Source: Haemaphysalis longicornis
Lineage: Eukaryota > Arthropoda > Arachnida > Ixodida > Ixodidae
DNA length: 64,000 nt
Direction of reading: 5' to 3'
Assembly (NCBI GenBank): GCA_013339765.2
Contig: CM023449.1
Location: 219,609,555-219,673,554, forward strand
The position numbers and the translations under genes were made by a program. Under the pieces are notes generated by a model, which was not told where the DNA came from, did not search any database, and saw only the letters and a program-made list of their open reading frames with translations. Shown piece after piece: positions 20,468-31,060 of the stretch (its first letter is position 1; every line of letters starts with the position of its first letter).

Positions 20468-20536
20468 AGGACTTTACTACTACTACTACTGTTACTACTA
20501 CTACTACTACTATTACTACTACTACTAGTAGTAGTA
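20468..20536 (+). repeat. (TAC)n / (AGT)n microsatellite at LINE tail
   Basis: An array of TAC triplets, with some GT and AT variants, turns into TAGTAGTAG, so the array itself contains an inverted arrangement. It arises at the 3' tail of the LINE. Confidence 0.85.
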
Positions 20537-21145
20537 GTAAAGAGAATTTATTAAAAAAAATTACGCCATATCCACGGAATGAATGATGATAAGTGGGGCG
20601 AAGCTCGAGAGGGGAGATCATCGTAACCGTAACTCTCCCGAGAAAGTTCGCCCATTACATCATTAAAGGGACAACTGAAGTGTTATGTAAACATTGCGGG
20701 ATTACTAGCGCAAATTGTAGTCCGAGTCCCCAGGCCATGTTTCGACCACTCTGAGCGCGTTTACGCGATTTTATTTAGTAGAAAAATTAATTGGAAAATG
20801 CTGTCCTCCTCTCTTTACGCTCGCCCATTTTCTGTGGCGTTTTCGTGTGACGTCAGGAGGGGATGAGCTGGCAATTGGCTGCACGGCTTTGGATTCACTG
20901 TGCGCGCAGTTTAAATTATTCTGCAGCACACAGTAGGGCAGATGTCATAGCGCAGGTGCAACTCTGATAAATACACAATCACTTTAAAACTGGTAGCAGT
21001 GCAAGTTTGGCAGACAACTTGCACCTCAGCCGCCACAATCATACCAGAATTACTGACAGCAAAATATATTGGCCGAGTCTTAACAGTACTGGAACCAGGA
21101 CAGCAACAAACAAACAGAATATCTGAGAAAAACTAATAACTGTAC

Positions 21146-24100
21146 CTTTAGCCACATGCCAGATGTCGAAATAATGTTGGATTCCTGGGCAGTGGTCCCG
21201 CAAGTAGGCTCTTATCCCTGGATGTCTGTCAGTTACGAATGCCCCAATCGTAATTGCCTTCTCCTCCAGGAATGCCAGTCCTCTGATGAGAGCCTCCTTT
21301 TCCATGTTAGTACTTGCCTGCACTCGAGTGTTCTGGAAACAAGTTTCACTTTGACTTCACTTCAGTAGGTATTCGCAAATGCGAGGTTCTTTAAGAACTT
21401 GATATTATTTATATCTATCTGAAAAATTCTTTCACAACAGCGCTTCGAATGTCTTAAACGGTTGCAAATGCATATCAGCCGACCTGCAGACAATGGAAAA
21501 AAAACTGCTTAGATTTTCATAAACACACGTGTGGGTAAAAATGGAAAAGAAATTAGAAAAAAAAATTAGGAAAAAGAATTGAGGCTGCTGTCACTGACAT
21601 TTGTACCTTTCATGCAGGTAGGTAGGTAGGAAGGTATGTTTGGCTGTAATGCTGGCTAAATGCATTTACAATACCTGAAATGGCTTATTCCTCAAGAGTA
21701 AAAAAAAAACTTGATAGACTCAGCAGTAATCACAGACTGGCTCAAAAGTTAAAAAAAAAAACGTTTCAGCAAGCAATGCATTTTCATACAGTTGCCCTGA
21801 TTGCTCAAGTAAGGGGACGAGCCACTCTTTCCCCTTCTGCTTGTTATGTGCACCTTGTAATGTTCTTTGATTTCTACTTACCTCTCGAACTTGCACCTGC
21901 TCAGTGTGGATGATTTTTCCCAGACTTTGTGACAGAAAGCTGTATGTGAGGAATTTAGCTGAAAATCCCGGGGAGTCGCAGCGCCCGTCGCCACACAAAT
22001 CAGTGACTTTGCCTTGGAGGCTGGCAAGTAAAAGAGCTTGGTGCTGGGTCCATACCTGTCAAAGCAATGAAAGAGATCGCAACACAAGTTCACTGTATTG
22101 CTTTTTTTCTGTTGAATTTTGCTGCGACATCACAGTGGGTTTTGCCCCTGGTTTTTATGGACTTGTGCAAGATGAATGCATCGGATGCACACAAAAGTAA
22201 TGTATACGTGTCTCTTTGGCGCAGGAGCAACAGTGTTTTTGAGTAGAAGTCATCTGTCAACAATACCCAGGCTAGTCATGGTGCCTGCCATAGTATTTTC
22301 CACTTCATAAAAGTTCACACTTTGTAATCAGTGCCTGAGTGTACGCATCAACTAAAGCATGCACATGCAGGTTAGTGATTGTGATGTATAGCCAGAAAGA
22401 GTAAGAAGGTCTGGGCTAGTGAAAAAGGTATGTTTTAATGAAAAAAACTTTTTTTGAACAAAGATGAGCTATTATACTTACGGCATGCACTACTGGCAGT
22501 AGGTAGGCCCTCTGGTAGCTGTAGAAGGTCCTGTCCTCAAACACTTGCACTTTCATTGAACGCAGCATCCTCAGGGTTGGGGTCGGGTGCAGTCCAGTGA
22601 ACAGAATGGCCGCAGAAAGGTCAATGTTCCCTTTGGGCTTTCTTCCCACAAAGGGCTGGCTCGACCACTTCCTCCTGTGCCCAGGGTTATGGCGGCAGCT
22701 GGTAGTCGCTGTGATGCAGGTCCCAAAGTAGCTCAATGAAACGTCACAAATGCCAGCACACACGGCGCAGATACGCAGCAGCAGAAGGAGACAACTTTCG
22801 AAGACAATGTACTTCATGTCTGGTCGAGGGACGTCTTCGACAATGTCGATGCTCCTGCAAATAGCATCACCTTGTTGTGAGCTAAAATAGTGTTATCACA
22901 ATAATAATTCGATATAACAAGACATATTACCCTTCGAAAGTGTCATCCAGTGTCAGTGTAGTTTCCTCTTGATAGCTGCTGCCTGTGTCGTCTGGAGCAC
23001 TCTGCATTTGCGACTCATCCCCAGATAGTTGGGATAGGAGCACAGGAGGAGGCGTATATTGTTCTGAAGCCTCTTCAGATTGCCACTGCATCCCCCTGTA
23101 GCTGCTTCCTCTTTGACATCTGCGTACGGGCGAAACTTCTGGAGATGGCAGTACTGGTAGATCTGGTGGGGCATCTCCCAACAGCAGTCGCTTCCGCTTG
23201 ACAGGCGTTGATGAAAGGAGCAGGTCATCCATGCACACTTGCACCGACTTGGACTGAACATCCTTTAAGTACGTGTTCACCTGGCTACCTGTATGGAAGG
23301 GTCACAGCAGCAAATTAATATGTTTTTCCAAACTGAGAAATGAAAAAAAAGCAGCTTTGTCATACAATTCAAAGGAACAGAGAATTCTGTTGTGCAAGGC
23401 AGAGTGGTTTAAGTAGAACTACGGCTGTCTCGTATAGTACTGGAAAATGCAAGCTATGGCAAGGACAGGATAGCCCAATGACACCGTCTGAATAGTAACA
23501 GCAAAAATGTCGGGCCAGTTTTTTTAAAAAAGCATGTAAAAACGCTGAAAGTTTGCAATCGCAAATGCACCCCAGTAATAGTTTCATTAGCATAAATTTC
23601 ATGCAAGAGAACACAGCAAGGTTTACACAGTTTTGATTAAAATGCTGGAGGTCTGAGAACAACTTGTAGCAGTATACGCCTTGAGTGCGGCCTGTAAGGG
23701 CGCCACTGAAATCCCCCTAGCGGCCCGTTTCGAAAGCAGCCGCGGGAGTCCGCGTCCCGCTCCCCGCTGTCGCCGCTGCTTTTGCGGCACGTGCGCATGA
23801 CCGAGATTTACCGTTTGCGGGCGTTTGAAATCCATGTTTATGTGGAGCAGTCACTCTGTTCGCAAATGGGGTGTGTTTACGAGTGTAAATGTTTCTGTCG
23901 CAATCTTAGTGTGGTATATTCGGTATGTATAAGCGCCAGGTGTGTGTCACAGGCCAGCGTCGCGGAACCGACGTATGATGGAGCCGAGTGTAGTTACACT
24001 GTCCTGAATCAAGCAGTGTCTCCGCAACCACTGGTTCCTCAGATGTTCATGCTACGGATATACACTATGATGTAAATCAGTTTTGTGCGCTTAGATAATC

Positions 24101-27100
24101 AGCGGACCACTAATACCACGCCAGTTACGTTTGCCAATATTATACCTCAGATATTGATCACCACCATTTACAAGCCAGTGTGTGTTAATTTCGGGCATTT
24201 ACAAGCCAGTCTGTGTTAATTTCGGGAATATTCAACAAATGCGATGGACAATGCATAATTATACTCGGGGATCTCAGCACACGACAGAGTCGTCTTGTCG
24301 TGAGGTGAGCGCCCGCAAACATTCATCTGCTACATATATCCTCTGCGAGCAGATCGGAGACGGGCTTAGAATATAATCCGAGTCCTGCGGCTAAATGCTT
24401 CTTCGAAATATCGTCATACGACACAGAGAGCCTGCAGAATAAAGCAAAAACTGAAATCAGAGGGCCTTATCACATGCCACACTCTTCCAACGACACCTTT
24501 CATCGCTTGTTGCATATACTGCCTACCTTGTATACTTCCAAAAATGCGTCCGCCGTACGATCAGCTGTTCTTCAAAGTCGAAAAACAAAGGGAAAGTGAA
24601 CTGGTATGTGTGATTACTAAAACATTCATTGCTTGATTCCGCTCCGCATTTGTACACAGCATCCCCCTCCCCTACCCCCCACCTATGTCTCGCAAAATAG
24701 CAGTGCATTTCGCATATAGTTGGTCTGGGGAACCCAACCTGGATCAAGTTTCGACGAACGTCTTTAGCATGTCAGAAGCTGCACTGTTTTTTTTTTTTTT
24801 TTTCATTTCTGTTAGAGCTATCATGTTTCTTCGCTTCGCACTTGCACACCATGTATTTTTCCGTGGTTTCATTAACTTGCCTTGGTCAAATATTTAACGA
24901 CGCACACACAGGCTAGGAATATACTTAACATTTTTGCATGGTTTATATTCTTATAAAAGACATAAGTTATTGCCCGGGATTGGGTAATCACATCTCCGAA
25001 ACATTTTTTTCTGCGACGTATATATTCGAAACGAAGCCGCATTCGTTGTCCACGCTGCAAAATGAAGCCAACCTCTCACTGTTCCAGTATCAGGTCTAAA
25101 CGAGGTGACAGTAGAATTCATTTGTGCCTGACACATTTGGAGGTGACAGGGGTGATATGTTGCTGCCGTCGCCGACGCCCGAAAGACCGGCGACGAAGCA
25201 CGCAGAACCGCGTCCCTGGGAAGCTCTTGCAGGCGATCGAGTACTCTACGAAGATGCAGCTGCTTTTTAAGTGACCTAAACGTACTTTTTGCTTAGTGAC
25301 GTCACCATAACAAGTTTTTTTAGGGTGCGGAAAGGCGAAAAGAAGCAAAATAGAACCAACGCACTGCACGAGAATGTGGTAGTGCAGCACCTTGGTCATG
25401 CTGATACTTTTCGGTGTTTGGGGCAAGTTCACCCGTGCAATGAAAATAATTCTAAAAAAGCACAAAATTTTCATAAAGTGACCCTTGGAAGTGTGAAGTT
25501 GCTGTCACTGACCAAGGCAAAATAGAATGTTTGATGCTTCGGAACCCATATGGGTTCCTTGTTGAGGACTAGGTACAATTTTACACTCCCAGTTATGTCC
25601 CTGGACCAGACCTAATTTTGTCAAACACTTGTCTACATCAAGTCACCTCGTAAGGTTATCTTTTTGCAGGCCATGTTTGTCCTCAAAGACAACAAATTCA
25701 GCTATACTGTTTTCTTAAAAAGTGTAGCTCTGTTTTAAAAATGCACCCAAAATTGCGAAAAAAAGACTCTGCATTGTGAAAGCTATGTTTCTCTATAAAC
25801 AGTTCATTACTTCAATCTAATGGGGATCCAAAAGGTTGAAGAGGCACAAAGTTATGCTAAAGTGGACAGGTAGAAGTTTAGAATGCCCACACTATTCGTT
25901 CCGTGTCCAAACACACTGAGTGAGCAATAGTGGGTGCAAATTTCTGGTTATAGTAAGGTCAGGTATGTATGGCATCAAAAGGACTGGTGCAGAACATGTA
26001 AACAAGAACGACCTAGTCCTTGTGGAATGACAAAGATAGGGTGCTGAAATAGCAGTATATAGCCTAGAATGTACGGTGCAGAAAATGCAGCAGTGCACTT
26101 GCTTATGCACTATAAGTGTGTGATCTTACCTATGTTCCTCACATCTGGGCAAGCTTGCACTGCAACGCTATGAGTGGAGACAGTAGCTCCCTTTTCCGAC
26201 ACTGGCAAGACATCTCGTTCAGGTTGTACTGGTTCTCGCTCCTGCTCCTGAAGGATGAAAAGGTGACCAAAAATTTATTAGATTGCGTCAACAATATCAT
26301 TGGCTGAAAGACATTAGTTGACGTATTGTAATACAAAAGATTCTGCATTTTTTGGGTGTGCATGTACGTTATAGTAGCTGCTATGTGCTGCTTGAAAATT
26401 CATGTCTCTCAGTACTCCGTCAAGCCATGAGCACAGCAGCTTTTTTTCCCGCCTCCTCAGCCATTGTACTTGACTAGAATAAAGAACTTCAACTTTCCTT
26501 CTGTGTGACGTTTGTAGCCTGTGCTTAGCTAAATTTGTGAAAAATCAACTGACGAAAAGTTGTTACTGAAAGTAATGTACTTATTGACCACATTTTATCA
26601 GCCAGTTCGAACATAACCGAGCGCATGGACTGTCAACTATAGCTCTGTTTTTCGACGTTTCAAAAGCTTACGACTGCGTCCTGAGACCACCAACAGTAGA
26701 CAGACTACATGCAATAGGGGTGCAAGGAAACCTACTTCACTTCATTCACGGTTTTCTCACAGACCAGTACATGCAAGTACGGTTGGGGAGTGTGCTCAGC
26801 AAAAAAAGTGTCTCAATGGCGTTACCCCACGTAGTGTTTTGTCCCTTATTCTTATCAATGCAGCCATGGCTGGGCTACCTGGAGCGCTAAAAGAAGTTTT
26901 ACAACGAGCTCATGTATCTGTGTACGCTGACGATGTTTGCACCTGGTTGTCTGGATATCAACATAAACAACTCGCAGTGATGGCTCAAGGAAGCGTTCAC
27001 ACCATGCAGAAATATCTGTCTTCTGTCAGACTGACGCTTTCGGTTGAGAAGTCCTGCTTTGTTCTTTTCCCTAGGATGTGGCGGCGGTCCACCCGTGTTA

Positions 27101-30100
27101 CTTTAAAATTGGGCAGCCTGTGTATCTGTCAAGCCACTCACGTGTGGTTCCTTGGTGTCACCCTGGACAGCAGACTGTACTATTGGTAACGGGCAGTGGA
27201 CATGACTATTTTGGCTCTGCTTCCTTGTGCGAGCATTTTGAGGAGGATTGCTGGAGCTAAGTGGGGGAATCACCTGGGTCAATGATTAAGCTGCACTCAG
27301 GACTGATTTTGAGTTGTATTCCTTACACGTTGCCTCTGATCTCCCCTTCAGAATCCCAGTATGAGCACCTCGAAGTGTTTCACAGGAAAGGGCTGAGGAC
27401 AGCAGTTGGAGTTCCTCAGGGAGCGGCGAATGCGTTGTGTTGCCCAGAGCATGATGCCGAACGGATGGCAATACTCTCAGCAGTTTGAAAGTTGGCAGCC
27501 CCACACAACACTCTGGACCACATAGTCTATCCAAGGGGACATTTAGTCTATCCAAGGGGACATTGGATGCTTTGCAGAGACATGTCGCGCTTTCTACTAA
27601 GCTTCCTTCAGGAGATGGAACCGGCAGACTTGTTGTGAAAGGACTCTAACATTGACTAATTAAGGTGAAAGATGAGGTGAAAGATGAGGTGAAAGAGTTT
27701 GAGGTGAAAGATGAAAAACAACTACAGTTGAACACGGATATATCGAACACGGATATATCGAATTATTGTCTATATCGAACAGTGCAAACATCCCCTTGAA
27801 AATCCCATGCAAAAGTATAGGGCTGTTGTGCGCGTGTATCGAACTCCTGATCACGGGCAAATTCGATATATCGAATTCCGCGCCGAAGGCTCCCCTGAAA
27901 GTTTGCGTCCTCTGGGGGGTGGAGTTGATGATAATGTTGACTCATCGCAGGCGCTGCCTGGCTTGGTGAGACAGAGGCGGCGTCCGCGGCATTATGTCGC
28001 TTCGATGGCCTTCAACAGCTGTTTTCACGCTAGCACGAGGGGCAGCTCCATGATAGCTAGAACGCGGATAGTGGTTGGGGCGAAAGGACATAAAGGAGCA
28101 AAAGAAATTGACCGGAGGCACTCTTTTTCTGTGACTGAGCTGTTTGGTGGCTCGTGCAGGGGAACCGATGCGGCGTTGTGTGTTTGTTTTGTACAAGGCA
28201 TTTATTTCGGAGCAACGAAGGCGGGAATTCGTCGGGTGCAGGCTGCTGAAAAGATGTTGGTTGAAAAGGCGTTCGGAATTCCTCGCAGTAGTTTTGAGGG
28301 CGATGCACCCATCAACGTTGACGTAAAGGCGAATGCAGCACAACCCGCCCCGGCTATTCCGGAGCGTGTCGGGTGCAAAGCGACTTCGTTGCACGCCTCC
28401 AGATGGGGGAGGTGTTCGGTTCGGATACTGAAGATAACGGCACGCAGTGCCTGACAACGTTCCCAACCGCCTACTGCAGCCGAGGTTACGTCAGCGTTAT
28501 TCGCCTCTGTTGTGGCACAGTGTACAGCATTGATTTTCTCATTTGTGTGTGTTTGTACTCTTGAAGACAATTTGGCGAACTCTACGATGCAGAAGAAAAA
28601 ACAAGCGAAGCTCAAAGACATTTCAATGATAATTAAAGTGCGGTGGTCATCATGCTGCGGTTCGAATTTTCCGTGCTTTGACGGTCAAAGCGGTAAATTA
28701 CCGTTTACCACGACTTCAGAAAACTCTCAGTGATGTGCGGAGTTGTCAGATAATCTTCAGATAGGCCTATTTTATATATCGAATTATCGATATATCAAAT
28801 TCTTTCACGATCCCCTTGGAGTTCGATATATCCGTGTTTGACTGTAGCCCACAAGATGCTTTAGTCGAGCAGAGCTTTCCCCGAGCTACACCGAAGCCAT
28901 ACCTGTGGAACATTTTCGCTGTCGCCACTTTGCCATGATTCTTGCTCACAGCCTGTGCTGGTGAAAACGTGTGTACTGGTGCTGCTGGCCGCTTGTGAAA
29001 GAGTGTGCCCAATGCTGGCAACCTGCAAGATGTACACTGTTAGAAGTGAAACAATTTGAACACGCACTTGGGCTTTACAATTTGTAGCAACTCCAAAGAA
29101 ATTTCGTTCTCCCACAACAAATCAAGGGGACCTTATTGCAGGCATTAAAATTATTTTTGTGTCAAGATATCTTATTTGTTCTGCTGTCATGCACACCAAA
29201 ATTGTACTGTGTTAGAAATTCGATAATTTCAGTTAACATCTTCCAATTCACTACACGCATTCATTCAGAATATACTTAGGCCGTAGGAGTAAAATGCTTT
29301 TCCATTTTCTCGTTTCGCCTTATAGTAATGCAGCAATTGTGTCAGACACCACACTAAAACCTACTCCTCATTTCTATGCAAGGTATCAAAGTTAGACTGG
29401 TGGTGCGCGCCATGAGCTTGAGTGTGTGCTGCCTAGCTGGACGCTGTTTGCATGGTTACTTGACGCAGTTTAGTTACACTGATAGGTGTTATTAGAAGCT
29501 TTATTTCAAGTTGTTTGCCGGTCGCGGGTTCGATTCCCGTTTATGGAGGCGAAAAGCAAATTGTGTGCGAGATTTCGGCGCTTAAAGATCCCCAGGTGGT
29601 CAAATTAATCCGGAGCCCTCCACTACGGCGCGCCTCATCGCCTGCGTTGCGTCGATAAAATCAATCAGTTGTTTGCCACCTATAAAGTTTAAATTGAGCT
29701 AGTTGGGCAAATACGTACTGTTATCTGAGTATAATTATTAGACGCTGCCTGCTTCTTTCTCATTCTCCAAAAGCAGACGCGAAAAGAAACTGGACAGGCT
29801 ACCTCGGTACGTGTGCCCAAGCGCCGCCGCAATACCTGCATGCTCTTTCACAATGTATGAGTTAGCCGCGGACGTACTGTGCTTAATAATTCGTTGCACT
29901 GTAGTCAAGACAGTGCAATGAGAGAGGCGGCCTGTACGATCATGATTTCACGTGCCTTACCGCTTTTTGCGCGCAACTGTGCAGATCGCTAAATAAAGAG
30001 GATAACTACGTGTAACATTGCTGTTGCTAAATTAAACTGACACCAAGGACATGCGTCACACCTTCGTATATTTTACTAAGTTATGGGCGCTCCTGTGCAC

Positions 30101-30636
30101 TTCAAAGCGTTGGCTTTCTTCTATTTTAGTAGCTTCCTCGCTCCCAACCACGACTCCGAAAGCGCGGCAATTCTGGCTGATCCAAAAACTGCTTCCACAT
30201 CTTTCCATGCAAGCGAAACATACACCCTGTTTATTCTAGCTACACCACTAGGCGAGCAAGAAGCATCTTCCAATTAGGGAATAACTAATAGCACACGACG
30301 ACTCACCTGATCATCTGGCTGTCGCGGAGGTCGCACAATCTCTGCTGGAAAGACGCTGGGCACCGCATCCTTGTTCAACCTAATCTTTTGCCGAAATTTA
30401 AACTCGCTTCTGAGCTTCGGATCATAGAAGAAGTCCTTCGGGAGGAAGTGGTCCGAACAAACTTGGAGGACGCTGGTCTTCGTGTGAGAAATGCGCAAGC
30501 GGAGTGCGTTCAGCCACTGCGTCCGCCGCGGCTCGTCCTTTGGCACACGATGGTACGACACTTTCTCACTAGAAGCGGTGCTAAGACATTTACCTAGCCC
30601 ATTTACGCAGCCAAGAACATGACAATAACGCTTCAT
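21146..30636 (-). CDS. THAP-domain Kolobok-like transposase, seven in-frame exons, C-terminus missing
   Basis: Exons inferred on the minus strand: 30636-30307, 29022-28903, 26247-26130, 23288-22931, 22854-22482, 22055-21882 and 21317-21146, each bounded by AG/GT. Phases agree throughout, giving 548 residues without a stop. Exon 1 is a THAP zinc finger that would bind the element ends: C5-x4-C10, Pro32, Trp41, C60-x2-H63 and the closing AVPSVF at 91-96. Exons 2-5 are an acidic linker and an uncharacterised middle region. Exon 6 has GDGRCDSPG with D456, and exon 7 has VTDRHPGI with D521 and YFDIWHVAK, the first two acidic blocks of a DDE-type catalytic core. The third block and the stop are absent before the element's left end. 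The truncated product could not cut DNA but could still bind it. Confidence 0.68.
26590..27490 (+). pseudogene. LINE reverse-transcriptase fragment in transposase intron, copy A
   Basis: In intron 3 of the transposase, on the opposite strand, frames read ALFFDVSKAYDCV, then VSVYADDVCTWLSG (the YADD catalytic block), LTLSVEKSCFVLFP, VWFLGVTLDSRLYYW and GLRTAVGVPQGAANA. This is the palm and thumb of an I/Jockey-like LINE polymerase. A frameshift separates the first two blocks, a stop follows LYYW, and neither endonuclease nor RNase H remains. The same fragment lies in copy B, so it predates the duplication. Confidence 0.75.
27660..27712 (+). repeat. Short tandem repeat, GAGGTGAAAGAT unit
   Basis: Four imperfect copies of 'gaggtgaaagat' lie next to the pogo-like element. 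Also present in copy B (44098-44146). Confidence 0.8.
27725..28844. mobile_element. pogo/Tigger-like non-autonomous element, copy A
   Basis: The 1120-bp element begins CAGTTGAACACGGATATATC and ends with the complement of CAGTCAAACACGGATATATC. TA dinucleotides sit immediately outside (27723-27724, 28845-28846). TA target and CAGT termini are those of the Tc1/mariner-pogo group. 'Atatcgaa' words recur inside both ends. Frames up to 215 codons exist on both strands but none resembles a DDE or CENP-B-type transposase, so I consider it non-autonomous. It lies in an intron of the THAP transposase. The same insertion is in copy B at 44159-45278. Confidence 0.82.
29509..29677 (+). mobile_element. 5'-truncated SINE present in copy A only, with 11-bp target duplication
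   Basis: The SINE body is 29520-29666, with B-box GGGTTCGATTCCCG at 29526-29539 and a tail ending in ATAAAATCAATC. It is flanked by AGTTGTTTGCC at 29509-29519 and 29667-29677. Copy B has a single AGTTGTTTGCC at the matching place (about 45946-45956), which is the intact pre-insertion site. It is the same family as 8143-8383 but lacks the A-box, so it could not be transcribed from its own promoter. The insertion happened after the 11-kb duplication. Confidence 0.92.
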
Positions 30637-30935
30637 GACGATTCCGAAAGTATGGCTGACGCAGAGATAACGTCGGGAGCAATGACCTTGTTGCGAAGAA
30701 CAGAAACCGAAACTAGTTTGAAATGAACCCCTAAACTGCTATCCGACACATATGCTTGTCGGCAATAGCACAAAAGCTTTTTCCAAAGAAGAAAAATAAT
30801 ACTTATGCACATGCAAGTGCGTGTGCGTGAACTTTAAAATCCCAGACATCGTCCAATCACGGTGCAGCTCCTCCTGACGTTTACATTTAGTTGGCGCGGC
30901 CGCCGCGGACCGCGCATGGTAGTTTTTCTTCTTTC

Positions 30936-30948
30936 GGGCTTTATAAAA
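30936..30948 (-). promoter_or_regulatory. Possible TATA box of the transposase, copy A
   Basis: On the minus strand TTTTATAAAGCCCG lies about 300 bases upstream of the THAP start codon and inside the right terminus of the element, where a transposase promoter is expected. The leader would then be about 270 bases. The assignment is by motif and position only. Confidence 0.35.
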
Positions 30949-31060
30949 TAATTACCGACTTATCGACCGAATAAACGATGAAAAGTGTGTTTATTTGAGC
31001 CAGTCTACGCATTGCAAGCAAAAACAGAAACTTGACAAATTCACTTCAGTGTCCCTTTAA

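Larger units (their letters stand above)
19440..20560 (+). pseudogene. LINE 3' part with RNase H domain and (TAC)n tail
   Basis: Frames give IDIFTDASLEQH near 19477, then RIRILTDS followed by a stop, and VWIPGNMMQGQGNQTAHSAA (about 19793-19852). These are the start, the middle Asp block and the final 'W+PGH..+.GNE.AH..A' block of the RNase H domain that removes RNA from the cDNA hybrid in I-clade LINEs. The His of PGH is replaced by Asn and several stops are present, so it is dead. A spacer follows, then 'cagtaaaggac' and (TAC)n at 20468-20536. A minus-strand relative lies at 4741-5600. Confidence 0.7.
20663..31060 (-). mobile_element. Kolobok-type DNA transposon, copy A
   Basis: TTAA at 20663-20666 is followed by AGGGACAACTGAAGTG. 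At the far end CACTTCAGTGTCCCT (31042-31056) is followed by TTAA (31057-31060). The termini are inverted repeats of about 15 bases with one indel, and TTAA is the target site. Inside, on the minus strand, lies a spliced gene with an N-terminal THAP zinc finger and DDE-type blocks. TTAA target plus THAP transposase is the signature of Kolobok; piggyBac shares TTAA but lacks THAP. The element has been inflated to 10.4 kb by nested insertions in introns. It has lost the exons downstream of 21146, probably through a deletion ending near 20899 where similarity to copy B starts. Confidence 0.72.

Noticed and set aside
4741..20560. CRISPR-like array or satellite from the repeated triplets and short repeats
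   Set aside because: The repeats are simple (TAC)n tails, minisatellites or dispersed transposons. There are no regularly spaced unique spacers, and the DNA is eukaryotic.
27807..28466. Overlapping 215- and 174-codon frames inside the pogo-like element (also in copy B)
   Set aside because: They overlap on opposite strands, lack any DDE or helix-turn-helix block, and change freely between copies A and B. I treat the element as non-coding.
30388..30597. 69-codon plus-strand frame opposite the THAP exon
   Set aside because: It is the antisense shadow of the THAP finger, whose zinc ligands and AVPSVF box are unmistakable on the minus strand.
20663..31060. piggyBac as the superfamily of the TTAA element
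   Set aside because: piggyBac also uses TTAA, but its transposase has no N-terminal THAP finger and its acidic blocks differ from DGRCDSPG and TDRHPGI. Kolobok fits better.
20663..31060. P-element/THAP9-type transposase as the source of the THAP gene
   Set aside because: P elements share the THAP finger but make 8-bp duplications and have a GTP-binding insertion in the catalytic core. Neither is seen here.
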